From contig CAXBEA010000001.1 in the NCBI GenBank assembly GCA_963974645.1, positions 1 through 64,000 of the forward strand: a DNA stretch of 64,000 nt, written 5' to 3'. The translations under genes were made by a program, and so were the position numbers. Below, one piece after another: positions 35,075-43,508 of the stretch (positions within the stretch are counted from its first letter, which is position 1; each line of letters opens with the position of its first letter). The notes under the pieces were generated by a model. The model made no database searches. It worked only from the letters and a program-made list of their open reading frames with translations, and was not told the origin of the DNA. Source of the stretch: Motiliproteus sp963974645 (lineage in GTDB: Bacteria; Pseudomonadota; Gammaproteobacteria; Pseudomonadales; Balneatricaceae).

Positions 35075-35896
35075 GTGTCAGATGATCTCAGCCCGTCGTC
35101 AGCCCAGGCGATTGAAAAAAGCCATAACGCTCTCCATAGCGCTCTCCATAGTGCTCCCCATGCCAGCCTGGTGTTGGTGTTTAAGCGTCCGCTCATCGGC
35201 CATGGCAAGCAGCGCTTGGCCGCCACCCTGGGTTTAGAGAAGACCCAGATGCTGGCTCAGCAGTTTTTAAACTGCGCCCTGGAGGATCTGGCCAGCTGGG
35301 CGGGTCCTGTGATTTTGGCACCGGCTCAAGAAGCCGATCGCCACTGGGCCGAGACCCTTATTAACGGGGCTGAGCAAGGGGCTGAGCTGAAAGGCGCTGA
35401 AGTGATACCGCAGGGAGAGGGCAATCTGGGCCAGCGGATCATCGATCTTGATCAACGCCTGCGTCAAATGGGGCATCAGCGTCTGGTCTATATAGGCAGC
35501 GACGCACCGGCCTTAACCCGCCACCACTACCGTTCGGTTAATGCGCTGCTCCAGGAGACCGACGTGGTGCTGAGCGCGGCGGAGGATGGCGGTGTCACCA
35601 TCATGGCCAGCGGCCAACCCTGGCCTGCTGGACTCTCCGAGCTACCCTGGAGTACTGAGTCTCTGGGGGCCGCTTTGGCGGATTGCTGTCAGCGCCAGGC
35701 GTTACGAATCTTCGATATGGAGCCCAGCTATGATATCGATATTGAGGCGGACCTGGTACGTTTGAGAAAAGACCTAGTCGGAGATACGCGACCCGCTCGA
35801 CAGGCGTTATATCGTCTCTTAAAGGCGTATGTTTTTTCCCCATCGGTTACCGACACGCCTCACTACCGGTCTGCCGTTGATGCCGTCTTTGCCTAG
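35075..35896 (+). CDS. DUF2064 glycosyltransferase (rSAM/selenodomain-associated transferase 1 type)
   Basis: 273 aa, GTG start after AAGGAA. A GT-A-like nucleotidyltransferase/glycosyltransferase fold begins LVLVFKRPLIGHGKQRLAATLG (the usual K-P-G-K-R-L motif). GDS-type metal site: LVYIGSDAPALTRHHY. VLSAAEDGGVTIMA follows. This family (DUF2064, TIGR04282-type) habitually occurs with a second transferase, a radical SAM protein and a purine-nucleoside phosphorylase, as here. The N-terminal HNALHSALHSAPHA comes from a 12-nt tandem DNA repeat and is probably disordered. Confidence 0.8.
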   Translation: MSDDLSPSSAQAIEKSHNALHSALHSAPHASLVLVFKRPLIGHGKQRLAATLGLEKTQMLAQQFLNCALEDLASWAGPVILAPAQEADRHWAETLINGAEQGAELKGAEVIPQGEGNLGQRIIDLDQRLRQMGHQRLVYIGSDAPALTRHHYRSVNALLQETDVVLSAAEDGGVTIMASGQPWPAGLSELPWSTESLGAALADCCQRQALRIFDMEPSYDIDIEADLVRLRKDLVGDTRPARQALYRLLKAYVFSPSVTDTPHYRSAVDAVFA

Positions 35897-35917
35897 ACGA
35901 GTTTGGAGTCTTTTGCT

Positions 35918-36859
35918 GTGAATAATCTGAGAATAGCCACCGACCAATTGATACCGATTCGCTCTGCGGATTGGTATCTGACCCCCGACCACCAGAAGCG
36001 CGGTTATATCGATCCGCAGCGGCTCAAGGAGCTGTGGTTTCATACCGGCACCGCCTGTAATCTTTCCTGCCCCTTCTGTTTAGAGGGCTCAGCACCCGGC
36101 GATAAGCGGTTGCAGCTGGTGAAGCTGGCAGACGTCACGCCCTTTATCGATGAGGCGATGGCGCTGGGGGTAGAGCAGTTTTCGTTTACCGGTGGAGAGC
36201 CTTTTTTAGCCAAGGATATGGTCAAAATTCTCAGCTATGCCGCTGAGCGTCAACCCTGTCTGGTATTAACCAACGGTACCGAGCCGCTACTGCAGCGGTT
36301 ACATCAACTAGAACCCTTGCGAAGCACGGCACACCCGATCAAGTTCCGTATCAGCTTGGATCATTACCAGCCTCAGCTGCATGACGCGGGGCGGGGAGAG
36401 GGCAGTTTCGATAAGGCGCTAGAGGGGTTAAAGCAGCTCCATCAACGGGGGTTTGCGGTATCGGTCGCACGCCATATGGCGTCGGATGAGGATCGAACAG
36501 AGGTAGATGCGCACTACCGAGCGCTGTTTAGTCGTTTGGGTTTGCCAGAGACTATCAATATAGTCGCCTTTCCTGACTTCGCGGTGCCGGGCAGCCATCC
36601 CGAGGTACCTCAGGTCACCGAGCACTGCATGAGCCATTATCAAACCGAAGCCAGTCGGAGTGAGTTCATGTGCTCGTCCAGTAAGATGGTGATCAAGCAG
36701 CAGGGGCGGATGCGCGTCTACGCCTGCACTCTGGTCGATGATGATCCTGAATACGATCTGGGTTCGAGTCTGGCGGAGGCGATGCAGCAGCGGATCAGCA
36801 TGAAGCATCACCGTTGTTACAGCTGCTTTGCCTACGGTTCCTCCTGCAGCGAGCGTTGA
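35918..36859 (+). CDS. Radical SAM protein with Cys-rich C-terminus
   Basis: 313 aa from GTG 35918 (GGAG 10 nt upstream), overlapping none and 21 nt after the transferase. The [4Fe-4S]/SAM motif is GTACNLSCPFCLEGSAPG (CxxxCxxC, about Cys47/51/54) with FTGGEPFLAKD as the SAM-binding GGEP. The C-terminus carries several more cysteines (MCSSSKM, YACTL, HRCYSCFAYGSSCSER), a SPASM-like auxiliary-cluster pattern. It is not the ArsS/selenodomain radical SAM normally found with these transferases. Substrate unknown. Confidence 0.85.
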   Translation: MNNLRIATDQLIPIRSADWYLTPDHQKRGYIDPQRLKELWFHTGTACNLSCPFCLEGSAPGDKRLQLVKLADVTPFIDEAMALGVEQFSFTGGEPFLAKDMVKILSYAAERQPCLVLTNGTEPLLQRLHQLEPLRSTAHPIKFRISLDHYQPQLHDAGRGEGSFDKALEGLKQLHQRGFAVSVARHMASDEDRTEVDAHYRALFSRLGLPETINIVAFPDFAVPGSHPEVPQVTEHCMSHYQTEASRSEFMCSSSKMVIKQQGRMRVYACTLVDDDPEYDLGSSLAEAMQQRISMKHHRCYSCFAYGSSCSER

Positions 36860-36896
36860 TCGTTGTATTTTTATAATTTTCGAACAAGGAGATAGC

Positions 36897-37754
36897 GTGT
36901 TAGGAATTATCGGTGGTACCGGTATCTATGCCTTAGAAGGGCTGGAGATTATCGAGCAGCATCAGGTTAAGACACCGTACGGATCACCCTCAGCCGCAGT
37001 GGTTCGCGGCCGTCTATCCGGGCAGGAGGTCTGTTTTCTGGCGCGTCACGGCCAAGGGCACCAGTTATTGCCGTCAGAGGTGAATTACCGCGCAAATATC
37101 TGGGCACTTAAATCGGTCGGAGTTACCCGGGTGGTCGCCGTTTCGGCGGTAGGCAGTCTGCGCCAAGGGATCGCCCCGGGTGATCTATCAGTCCCTGATC
37201 AATATTTCGATTTTGTGAAAGGTGATCGGCAGAAGAGTTTCTTTGGCGAGGGGTTGGTGGCGCATGTCTCCACCGCAGAGCCGACCTGTAAAACTCTGAC
37301 CCAGCAGTTGCAGCAGGCTAGCGATGGGCTGGATCTGAACCTGCATACCGGTAAGACCTATGGCTGCGTCGACGGACCGCGGTTAGGTACCCGCGCCGAG
37401 AGTTTTTTCCTGCGTGGTGCAGCCGGTTGTGACCTGGTGGGGATGACCAATGTGCCGGAGGTGTTTCTGGCCCGTGAGGCGCAGATCTGCTACGCCACAC
37501 TAACCATAGCGACCGATTACGATTGCTGGCTGGATGATCCGGCGCAGCATGTCAGCGTTGCCCAGGTGATCGCCCGTTACGGCGCCAGCCTGGAGCGGGC
37601 TAAGACCCTGCTGCATCAGCTGGTTCGTGATGAGGCTAAACGGCAGGAGATATCGCCCTGTAGTTGCCGCCATGCGTTGGATAGCGCCGTGATGACGCCT
37701 TTAGAGCAGCTTAACGATGACAAGAGGGCGCTACTGGAGTTGCTTAAGCGTTGA
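36897..37754 (+). CDS. 5'-methylthioadenosine/methylthioinosine-type phosphorylase
   Basis: 285 aa from GTG 36897, chosen for AAGGAG upstream and the family start LGIIGGTGIYAL. PNP/MTAP superfamily: phosphate and base motifs RHGQGHQLLPSEVNYRAN, CVDGPRLGTRAES, VGMTNVPEVFLAREA and TDYDCW. It cleaves 5'-deoxy-5'-substituted purine nucleosides with phosphate. In this operon the substrate may be MTA/MTI, or 5'-deoxyadenosine released by the radical SAM enzyme before it. It overlaps the next gene by 4 nt. Confidence 0.85.
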   Translation: MLGIIGGTGIYALEGLEIIEQHQVKTPYGSPSAAVVRGRLSGQEVCFLARHGQGHQLLPSEVNYRANIWALKSVGVTRVVAVSAVGSLRQGIAPGDLSVPDQYFDFVKGDRQKSFFGEGLVAHVSTAEPTCKTLTQQLQQASDGLDLNLHTGKTYGCVDGPRLGTRAESFFLRGAAGCDLVGMTNVPEVFLAREAQICYATLTIATDYDCWLDDPAQHVSVAQVIARYGASLERAKTLLHQLVRDEAKRQEISPCSCRHALDSAVMTPLEQLNDDKRALLELLKR

Positions 37755-38587
37755 GCGATGATAGGCAGTCGGTAACCCAGCCAAATAAGCGCCCGCTGCT
37801 CTCCGTCATCATTCCTCTGGGGCCTGATGAGAGCGGGCTGGGGCGTCTGGCTGCAGACCTGTTGCTGCTGCCTGCTGAGAGTGAAATCATCCTGGTCTGT
37901 TGCGCGTCGTCGCAAACAGCGCAGCGACAGTTTGGGTTACCGCCCAAACTCATCTCAGGAGCATTGTCTGAGCTGTCGCCAGAGCCTTTACCAGAACAGT
38001 TACCAGGACAGTTACCAGAGCCTTTGCCTGAAAAGCCAAGACAACCTTTGCAACAGCGTCCAACCCTGCGCTGGCTGAAAGCGCCCACCGGGCGTGCCTG
38101 TCAGCTGAATGCCGGGGCGCGGGCTGCTCGCGGAGAACATCTGTGGTTTCTTCATGCCGACAGCGGGATCTGTCCCTGGGTCGTCAGCCAATTATTCAGC
38201 GCGATAGTACGCTCCCCCTATGCGCTGCATTTCTTCCGCTTGGCGTTTGCCCCGGATGGCGCAGGGCCGATGGCGCTCAATGCGCAGGGGGCGAATCTGC
38301 GTTCGGCCTGGTTAGGTGTACCCTTTGGTGATCAGGGCTTTTGTCTATCCGCCGAGCTGTTTCGGCGCATCGGCGGCTACGATGAACAGGCATCCTACGG
38401 CGAAGATCATCTGCTGGTCTGGCAGGCGCGTCGGGCAGGGATTGAATTGGATTTTTGTAGTCCACGGATTACCACCAGCGCGCGAAAATACCTGAAACGC
38501 GGCTGGGGTGGTTTGACCCTGAGGTATCAATGGCTGTGGATTAAACAGGCACTACCTCAGGCTTGGGCGCTGTTTCGTGGGCGTTGA
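37751..38587 (+). CDS. Family-2 glycosyltransferase (rSAM/selenodomain-associated transferase 2 type)
   Basis: 278 aa, TTG start overlapping the phosphorylase stop (TTGA), with GGAG 11 nt upstream. GT-A fold: LLSVIIPLGPDE start, QLNAGARAARGEHLWFLHAD with the acidic metal site, and the clade signature GVPFGDQGFCLSAELFRRIGGY. A proline/glutamine repeat (LPEPLPEQLPGQLPEPLP) inserted after the first strand is encoded by short tandem DNA duplications near 37980-38030. Last gene of the four-gene operon. Confidence 0.8.
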   Translation: MSDDRQSVTQPNKRPLLSVIIPLGPDESGLGRLAADLLLLPAESEIILVCCASSQTAQRQFGLPPKLISGALSELSPEPLPEQLPGQLPEPLPEKPRQPLQQRPTLRWLKAPTGRACQLNAGARAARGEHLWFLHADSGICPWVVSQLFSAIVRSPYALHFFRLAFAPDGAGPMALNAQGANLRSAWLGVPFGDQGFCLSAELFRRIGGYDEQASYGEDHLLVWQARRAGIELDFCSPRITTSARKYLKRGWGGLTLRYQWLWIKQALPQAWALFRGR

Positions 38588-38639
38588 TGGCGGTAGCAGA
38601 TATTTTCTCTCTGCGCCAAGGCTATCCTCTCCATCAACG

Positions 38640-40775
38640 CTATCCTCTCCGCCAGCGGTGGTAGCGCTCAACATAGCCGAGCAGCCGATGCGGGATATGG
38701 GCGCGCTTCCACTCTCCCGCCGCGTATTTATTCGCCTCACTCAGGGTCGGATAGATATGGATGGTGCCTAAAATCTTATTTAAGCCCAGCCCATAGCGCA
38801 TCGACAGGGTGAATTCACTGATCAGTTCGCCCGCCAGGGGGCCGATAATGGTAGCCCCCAATATTTTATCTTTGCCAGGAACGGTCAGTACCTTCACCAT
38901 CCCTGATGCATTTTCATCGGCGATAGCACGATCCAGCTCCTCAAGATCAAAGCGAGTGACTTCATAATCGATCCCCTGCGCCTTGGCTTCCTGCTCGTTA
39001 AGACCCACCCGGGCCAGCTCGGGATCGGTGAAGGTGGCGGCAGGGATGAGGGAATAGTCGACCTTAAAACGTTTAAGTCCAGCCAGCAGCGCGTTCACCA
39101 CCGCATACCAGGCTTGATGGGCGGCGCTGTGGGTGAATTGGTAGGGGCTGCAGACATCGCCGCAGGCATAGATATTGGGGAAGCGGGTCTGCAGAAACTC
39201 ATTGACTTCGATGCGACCATCGGGGGTCAGGGGGATGGCGAGCTTTTCCAGCCCAAACCCGGTCACATTGGCTTTACGTCCCGTAGCGACGAGCAACTGG
39301 TCGAAACCGATATCGACGATCTCTCCGTTAACGTCGCAGCGCAGCTGCTTTTCGCCCTCGACGGTTAGGAACTCAAGCATCTTATGGTTGAGGCGAAGAT
39401 CGACCCCCTCGTCGATAAATTTCTGCTGCACGTACTCGGCGATATCGGTATCTTCACGCGGCAGTAACCGAGGTCCGCGCAAGACCTGGATCACCTGGGT
39501 ACCCAGGCGCTGAAATGCTTGCGTCAGTTCACAGCCAATGGGTCCGCCGCCTAAAACTAACAAACGTTTGGGTTGTTCTCGAATCGACCAGAGGCTGTCT
39601 GATGTTAGGGGGTTCATCGCGTCGATATTGGGGATGGCTGGCATCGATGGACGCGCTCCGGTGGCCACAATGATGTTGCGGGTGGTGATCACCTTGCCCG
39701 CGACTTCAACCCGGTAGGGCGACAGGATACGGGCTTCGCCCTGGATGCAGTCGACGCCTAATCCGGTATAACGCTCGACCGAGTCATGCGGCTCGACCGT
39801 TTTAATTACCCGCTGCACCCGCTCCATGATCTCTGCAAACTCAAACCTCAGTTCGACGTGATCGATGCCCAGTTGTTTTGACTTGCGCGCCTCGGCGATA
39901 AATTTCGCCGAGCGCAGCAAGGCTTTTGAGGGCACGCAGCCGGTGTTCAGGCAGTCACCGCCCATGCGATGTTTTTCGATCAGGCTGACCTTGGCTTTGG
40001 TAGCAGCGGCGATATAGGCGCTGACCAGTCCTGCAGAACCGGCACCGATCACGACCAGGTTGGTATCAAATCGGCTCGGCTTGTCGATGCCGCGGTAAAC
40101 CTGGCGACTGCGAACCAACTGGATGATTTTCTTGGCGACTAGCGGGAATATTCCCAAGAGGCAAAAAGACAAAATCAGGCCGGGTGAGAGGATCCCTGAC
40201 AGGGAATCGATCTGCCCTAACTGGGTCCCGGCGTTAATAAATACCATCGTGCCTAGCAGCATCCCAACCTGGCTCACCCAATAGAAGGTGAGGGTACGCA
40301 GATGGGTTAATCCCATCACTAGGTTGATCACGAAAAAGGGGAACAGCGGCACTAGCCGCAGGGTAAACAGATAGAAGGGACCGTCGCGTGCTACCCCTGC
40401 ATTGATGGCGGCCAATTGACTGCCAAAACGCTGCTCCAGGATAGTTCTGAACAGGTAACGGGAGACCAGAAATGCCAGGGTAGCGCCGATTGAGCTGGCA
40501 AAGGAGACCAGTATTAAGCCCCAGGTGAAACCGAACAGTGCGCCTGCTGCCAGTGTCATCACTGCAGCTCCGGGTAATGATAAAGCGGTCACCAGAATGT
40601 AAAGCACAAAAAATCCGCCTCCGGTCAGCAGCGGGCTTTGCTGGAAGGACTGCTGAAAGTCGGCTTGATGCTGCTTGAGATGATCCAGGCTCAGCAGTTG
40701 GTGCAGGTCAAACAGGAAGAAAAGTACGCTCAGGGTGATCACTGCAGCGAACAACAGGGCTTTTTTCAGGTTCAT
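38640..40775 (-). CDS. TVP38/TMEM64 membrane domain fused to pyridine-nucleotide disulfide reductase
   Basis: 711 aa. Residues about 1-230 form a TVP38/TMEM64 (SNARE-associated, DedA-like) membrane domain (VTALSLPGAAVMTLAAGALFG, FTLRLVPLFPFFVINLVMG). Residues about 238-711 are a class-I flavoprotein reductase: FAD motif VVIGAGSAG, redox cysteines in GGDCLNTGCVPSK (Cys275/Cys280), NAD(P) motif VLGGGPIGCE, and the C-terminal dimerisation domain with HIYPTLSE. It couples a dithiol/disulfide reaction to the membrane. Substrate unknown; it faces the transferase/rSAM operon tail to tail. Mercuric reductase is unlikely, as no C-terminal Cys pair is present. Confidence 0.88.
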   Translation of the reverse strand: MNLKKALLFAAVITLSVLFFLFDLHQLLSLDHLKQHQADFQQSFQQSPLLTGGGFFVLYILVTALSLPGAAVMTLAAGALFGFTWGLILVSFASSIGATLAFLVSRYLFRTILEQRFGSQLAAINAGVARDGPFYLFTLRLVPLFPFFVINLVMGLTHLRTLTFYWVSQVGMLLGTMVFINAGTQLGQIDSLSGILSPGLILSFCLLGIFPLVAKKIIQLVRSRQVYRGIDKPSRFDTNLVVIGAGSAGLVSAYIAAATKAKVSLIEKHRMGGDCLNTGCVPSKALLRSAKFIAEARKSKQLGIDHVELRFEFAEIMERVQRVIKTVEPHDSVERYTGLGVDCIQGEARILSPYRVEVAGKVITTRNIIVATGARPSMPAIPNIDAMNPLTSDSLWSIREQPKRLLVLGGGPIGCELTQAFQRLGTQVIQVLRGPRLLPREDTDIAEYVQQKFIDEGVDLRLNHKMLEFLTVEGEKQLRCDVNGEIVDIGFDQLLVATGRKANVTGFGLEKLAIPLTPDGRIEVNEFLQTRFPNIYACGDVCSPYQFTHSAAHQAWYAVVNALLAGLKRFKVDYSLIPAATFTDPELARVGLNEQEAKAQGIDYEVTRFDLEELDRAIADENASGMVKVLTVPGKDKILGATIIGPLAGELISEFTLSMRYGLGLNKILGTIHIYPTLSEANKYAAGEWKRAHIPHRLLGYVERYHRWRRG

Positions 40776-41127
40776 AAGTAAGCAACTTTTAGGATTGTCT
40801 AGAATGTACAGAGCAGATGATTGAGAACATCTAACGTTACAGTGTTTTTGTTAAAATAGTTTAAAAACAGTTTATTACCTAGATGTTAAAGCGGAGTTCA
40901 GTGGAGGTCTGAACGCTGCCGGTCAGACGGTTTTCGTACAACTTGATCGCTTAATTTGACTCCATGAGGTCCAAAAGGCGCCTTGTCACCAAGGTTTTAT
41001 ACAACCCTGTAGTAACCGAGGGTATAGGCTGATTATTTGATATAGGAAAATGTGTTATTTGATAAAAGTCATTAATATGGCAATATTTTCTTATTTAAAA
41101 TAGAGCAGGGATAGGAGGTCCAAGCAT
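40776..41127. other. Intergenic region, no gene
   Basis: 352 nt, AT-rich, containing the upstream regions of the TVP38-reductase gene and of the small gene at 41128. AACATCTA (40826-40833) and TAGATGTT (40880-40887) form a long-spaced inverted repeat. Confidence 0.35.
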
Positions 41128-41316
41128 ATGAATCAAACCCCTCAGCGTTACCAGCAGGTCTTGCATCGATTGCAGAGGCTTCGCGGTGATTTACTAAATC
41201 AGCGCTGCAGTGTTGTAGAGATAGAAGCTGAATTGGATGGGTTGTTGTTATCGATAGAGCAGGATCTGCTTATTTGCAGACTCGAAGTGGAAAAAAATTT
41301 ACGATTTAATACGTAG
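41128..41316 (+). CDS. Small coiled-coil hypothetical protein
   Basis: 62 aa, not recognised. Predicted helical with heptad-like leucines (VLHRLQRLRGDLLNQ, then VEIEAELDGLLLSIEQDLL). A strong AGGAGGT ribosome-binding site 8 nt before ATG makes it credible despite its size. Stand-alone. Confidence 0.55.
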   Translation: MNQTPQRYQQVLHRLQRLRGDLLNQRCSVVEIEAELDGLLLSIEQDLLICRLEVEKNLRFNT

Positions 41317-41472
41317 CTTTCGAGACGCTGTAATTCCTGTAACCGGCCATTGATGCCGTTTTGGGCGTGGCATTACTGTCCCGTTGACTGAATAATTTTC
41401 AGCCGAGGAGATGTTTTACCCGTTGTGAACGCGTGTCGGCAGTTTGTATTGGCAGACCCGCCGAACATTCTC

Positions 41473-42087
41473 CTAGAAAGGTCTGTCGAGAGAAATTACT
41501 TCCCCGCCCATAAAATATTCAGATGCGCCTAAACGGGCAACAGGATCAAGTTTCATCGTATCAATTTTAACCCTCCCCTTAGGGTCCAGCTTAACCAGGC
41601 TATCGTCTATATAGATCTGATTTACGCGTCCTATAATCATGGCTTGCGGTGTATTTCCAATCTTATGAATCTCATAGTGTTCACAGCCAAAAGCAATTTT
41701 TGCGTCCTTTAGCCGGGGTAGAGGGCAGCCTTCAAATTTAACCGTTTCTAGATCTAATTCATCAACTTCTGAGATGTTGGCAGGGCGCGTTGCCGAGCTT
41801 TGGTTCATCGCTTCAAGCTGATCCCTGCCGGGTATATGGATGACAAAATGACGTCTGTTCTCGATATTGACGAGCGTGTCCTTATCGCTGCCATCCGGTT
41901 TTTTGCCAATAGAGATCATTACCAAGGGTGGGTTGCTGGATACCGCAGTGAAATAGGAAAAAGGGGCTAAATTATAGCGACCATTCGGGTGTTCGGTTAG
42001 CACCCAGGCAATGGGCCGAGGGACGAGCGTTTGGATCATGCTGAAGTAGACCGCAGTAGGGGACTGTGTGCTTAGATCGATATTCAA
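41473..42087 (-). CDS. Flavin reductase-like FMN-binding protein
   Basis: 204 aa, FMN-binding split-barrel (DIM6/NTAB, Flavin_Reduct) family: LVPRPIAWVLTEHPNG at the N-terminus, APFSYFTAVSSNPPLVMISIG, and KDTLVNIENRRHFVIHI. It resembles stand-alone flavoreductases that supply reduced FMN; no partner monooxygenase is adjacent. Cytoplasmic. Good ATG start and GAGGAG ribosome-binding site. Confidence 0.88.
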   Translation of the reverse strand: MNIDLSTQSPTAVYFSMIQTLVPRPIAWVLTEHPNGRYNLAPFSYFTAVSSNPPLVMISIGKKPDGSDKDTLVNIENRRHFVIHIPGRDQLEAMNQSSATRPANISEVDELDLETVKFEGCPLPRLKDAKIAFGCEHYEIHKIGNTPQAMIIGRVNQIYIDDSLVKLDPKGRVKIDTMKLDPVARLGASEYFMGGEVISLDRPF

Positions 42088-42223
42088 GCTGAACTCCTCG
42101 ATGAAACATTTTCCCCCATCATACGGTGAACAGAGTTTGTTTTCAGCGGCATATTTTATCGCTGCTAAGCTTGATCTAGCCTATTTGTTGTGGAGATTGA
42201 CAGTTAGGACGTGAGCGGGACGT

Positions 42224-42541
42224 GTGATTATTGAACTGTACAGCTGTAGGGATGAATGGCCGCAAATCAAGTCTTTTGCTAAGAGAGGTGTGGTTGTGGA
42301 GTTTGCTGAGGTCTATGTAGGTCTAAAAATAGGCGCGCTGAAAGAAGTTGTTTTTGAGCCTGGGCATCAGGGCTGGATGATGTTTCTTCGAGACGATGAA
42401 GATGCACTGCTGCCGCTAACGAAAGCGGGCCAGGCTTGCGTGTTTGAAAGTCTTTCGCGAGCGTCTGAGCTGGCCCGTATGCTCGGATTTCGCCAGGTAA
42501 GCCTGTCGCCCAAGATCAAATTCAGCAAACGAAGCCGATAG
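42224..42541 (+). CDS. Hypothetical protein
   Basis: 105 aa from GTG, not recognised. Mixed alpha/beta soluble protein; C-terminal basic tail (SLSPKIKFSKRSR). Codon use and composition match neighbouring genes, which supports coding. Divergent from the flavin reductase, convergent with the enoyl-CoA hydratase. Confidence 0.5.
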   Translation: MIIELYSCRDEWPQIKSFAKRGVVVEFAEVYVGLKIGALKEVVFEPGHQGWMMFLRDDEDALLPLTKAGQACVFESLSRASELARMLGFRQVSLSPKIKFSKRSR

Positions 42542-42556
42542 CAGTGTTAAGCAGTT

Positions 42557-43366
42557 TTAACTGCTCCATACCGGGGAGCGCTTGCCTAAGAAGGCATTTA
42601 TACCCTCTATGGCATCCGGGTGCTGTATGTTGCAGCCCATGACCTCTGTGCAATCGCTGTAAGCTGCAGCGAGGGGCTGATGCAGCTGGCGGTAAAATGC
42701 TTGTTTACCGGTGCGGACGCAATTTCCAGACTTAGAGGCGATGTTGCGTGCTAACCCCAAGGTCGTTTGTTTAAGTTGTTCTGCCGTTACGACTCTGTTG
42801 ACCAATCCTATCTCGTAAGCCCGTTGCGCACTGATCATCTCGCCGAGTAATAGCATCTCCATTGCGTGTTTCTGAGATACCGTGCGGCTTAGAGCCACCA
42901 TCGGTGTGGAGCAAAACAAACCGATATTGACTCCCGGTGTGGCAAAGCGTGCGCCTTCCTCCGCTACCGCCAAGTCGCAGCTGGCGACGAGTTGGCAGCC
43001 GGCCGCGGTAGCGATGCCATGTACTTCTGCGATAACGGGCTGGGGAAGTTGATTGATAGTTTGCATCAGGTTGGAGCAACGAGTGAATGTCTGTTGCTGA
43101 CGGCTTGGATCATTATCCTGAGTCAATTGTTTAAGGTCATGCCCGGCGCAAAATCCTCGTCCTGCTCCGCGAAGCACGACGACTTTGCTTGTGAGGTCTT
43201 TAGCCAGGGTCTCAAAGCTGCGGGTCAGAGCATCAATAAGTTCGTCAGAGAGCGCGTTATAAGCATCGGCTCTTTCTAGGGTCAGGGTTGTCACCCCCTC
43301 GCTATCATCACGTGAAACTAGATTTTTAGAGTCTGTAGACATGTCTGTAGTTATGTCTGTAGTCAT
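42557..43366 (-). CDS. Enoyl-CoA hydratase/isomerase family protein
   Basis: 269 aa crotonase. Oxyanion-hole sequences are RGAGRGFCAGHDLKQL and HGIATAAGCQLVASCDLAVAEE, where a typical catalytic Glu pair is not fully conserved (AAGCQLVA), so it may be an isomerase or hydrolase rather than hydratase. The N-terminal MTTDITTDMSTDS derives from a 12-nt DNA repeat and is unlikely to be structured. Monocistronic. Confidence 0.82.
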   Translation of the reverse strand: MTTDITTDMSTDSKNLVSRDDSEGVTTLTLERADAYNALSDELIDALTRSFETLAKDLTSKVVVLRGAGRGFCAGHDLKQLTQDNDPSRQQQTFTRCSNLMQTINQLPQPVIAEVHGIATAAGCQLVASCDLAVAEEGARFATPGVNIGLFCSTPMVALSRTVSQKHAMEMLLLGEMISAQRAYEIGLVNRVVTAEQLKQTTLGLARNIASKSGNCVRTGKQAFYRQLHQPLAAAYSDCTEVMGCNIQHPDAIEGINAFLGKRSPVWSS

Positions 43367-43442
43367 GGTTGTTGCCTCTGTTTTGTCTGGATATAACGAG
43401 ATAGATTAGCGCAGATTGACGGAGCAGTAAGCTTGAATTGGT

Positions 43443-43474
43443 AATAAAAAACCCGGCGGGTAAGGCCGGGTTTA
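43443..43474 (-). terminator. Terminator of pckA
   Basis: On the minus strand AACCCGGC, loop CTTACCC, GCCGGGTT, followed by a T-run; 35 nt after the stop. Confidence 0.88.
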
Positions 43475-43508
43475 GATTGTGTTACAAAATAAATTTATTG
43501 AGCCTGGG

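Noticed and set aside
36897..37754. Classic arsenosugar cluster
   Set aside because: ArsM is absent and the radical SAM enzyme lacks the ArsS pattern, so only a resemblance is claimed.
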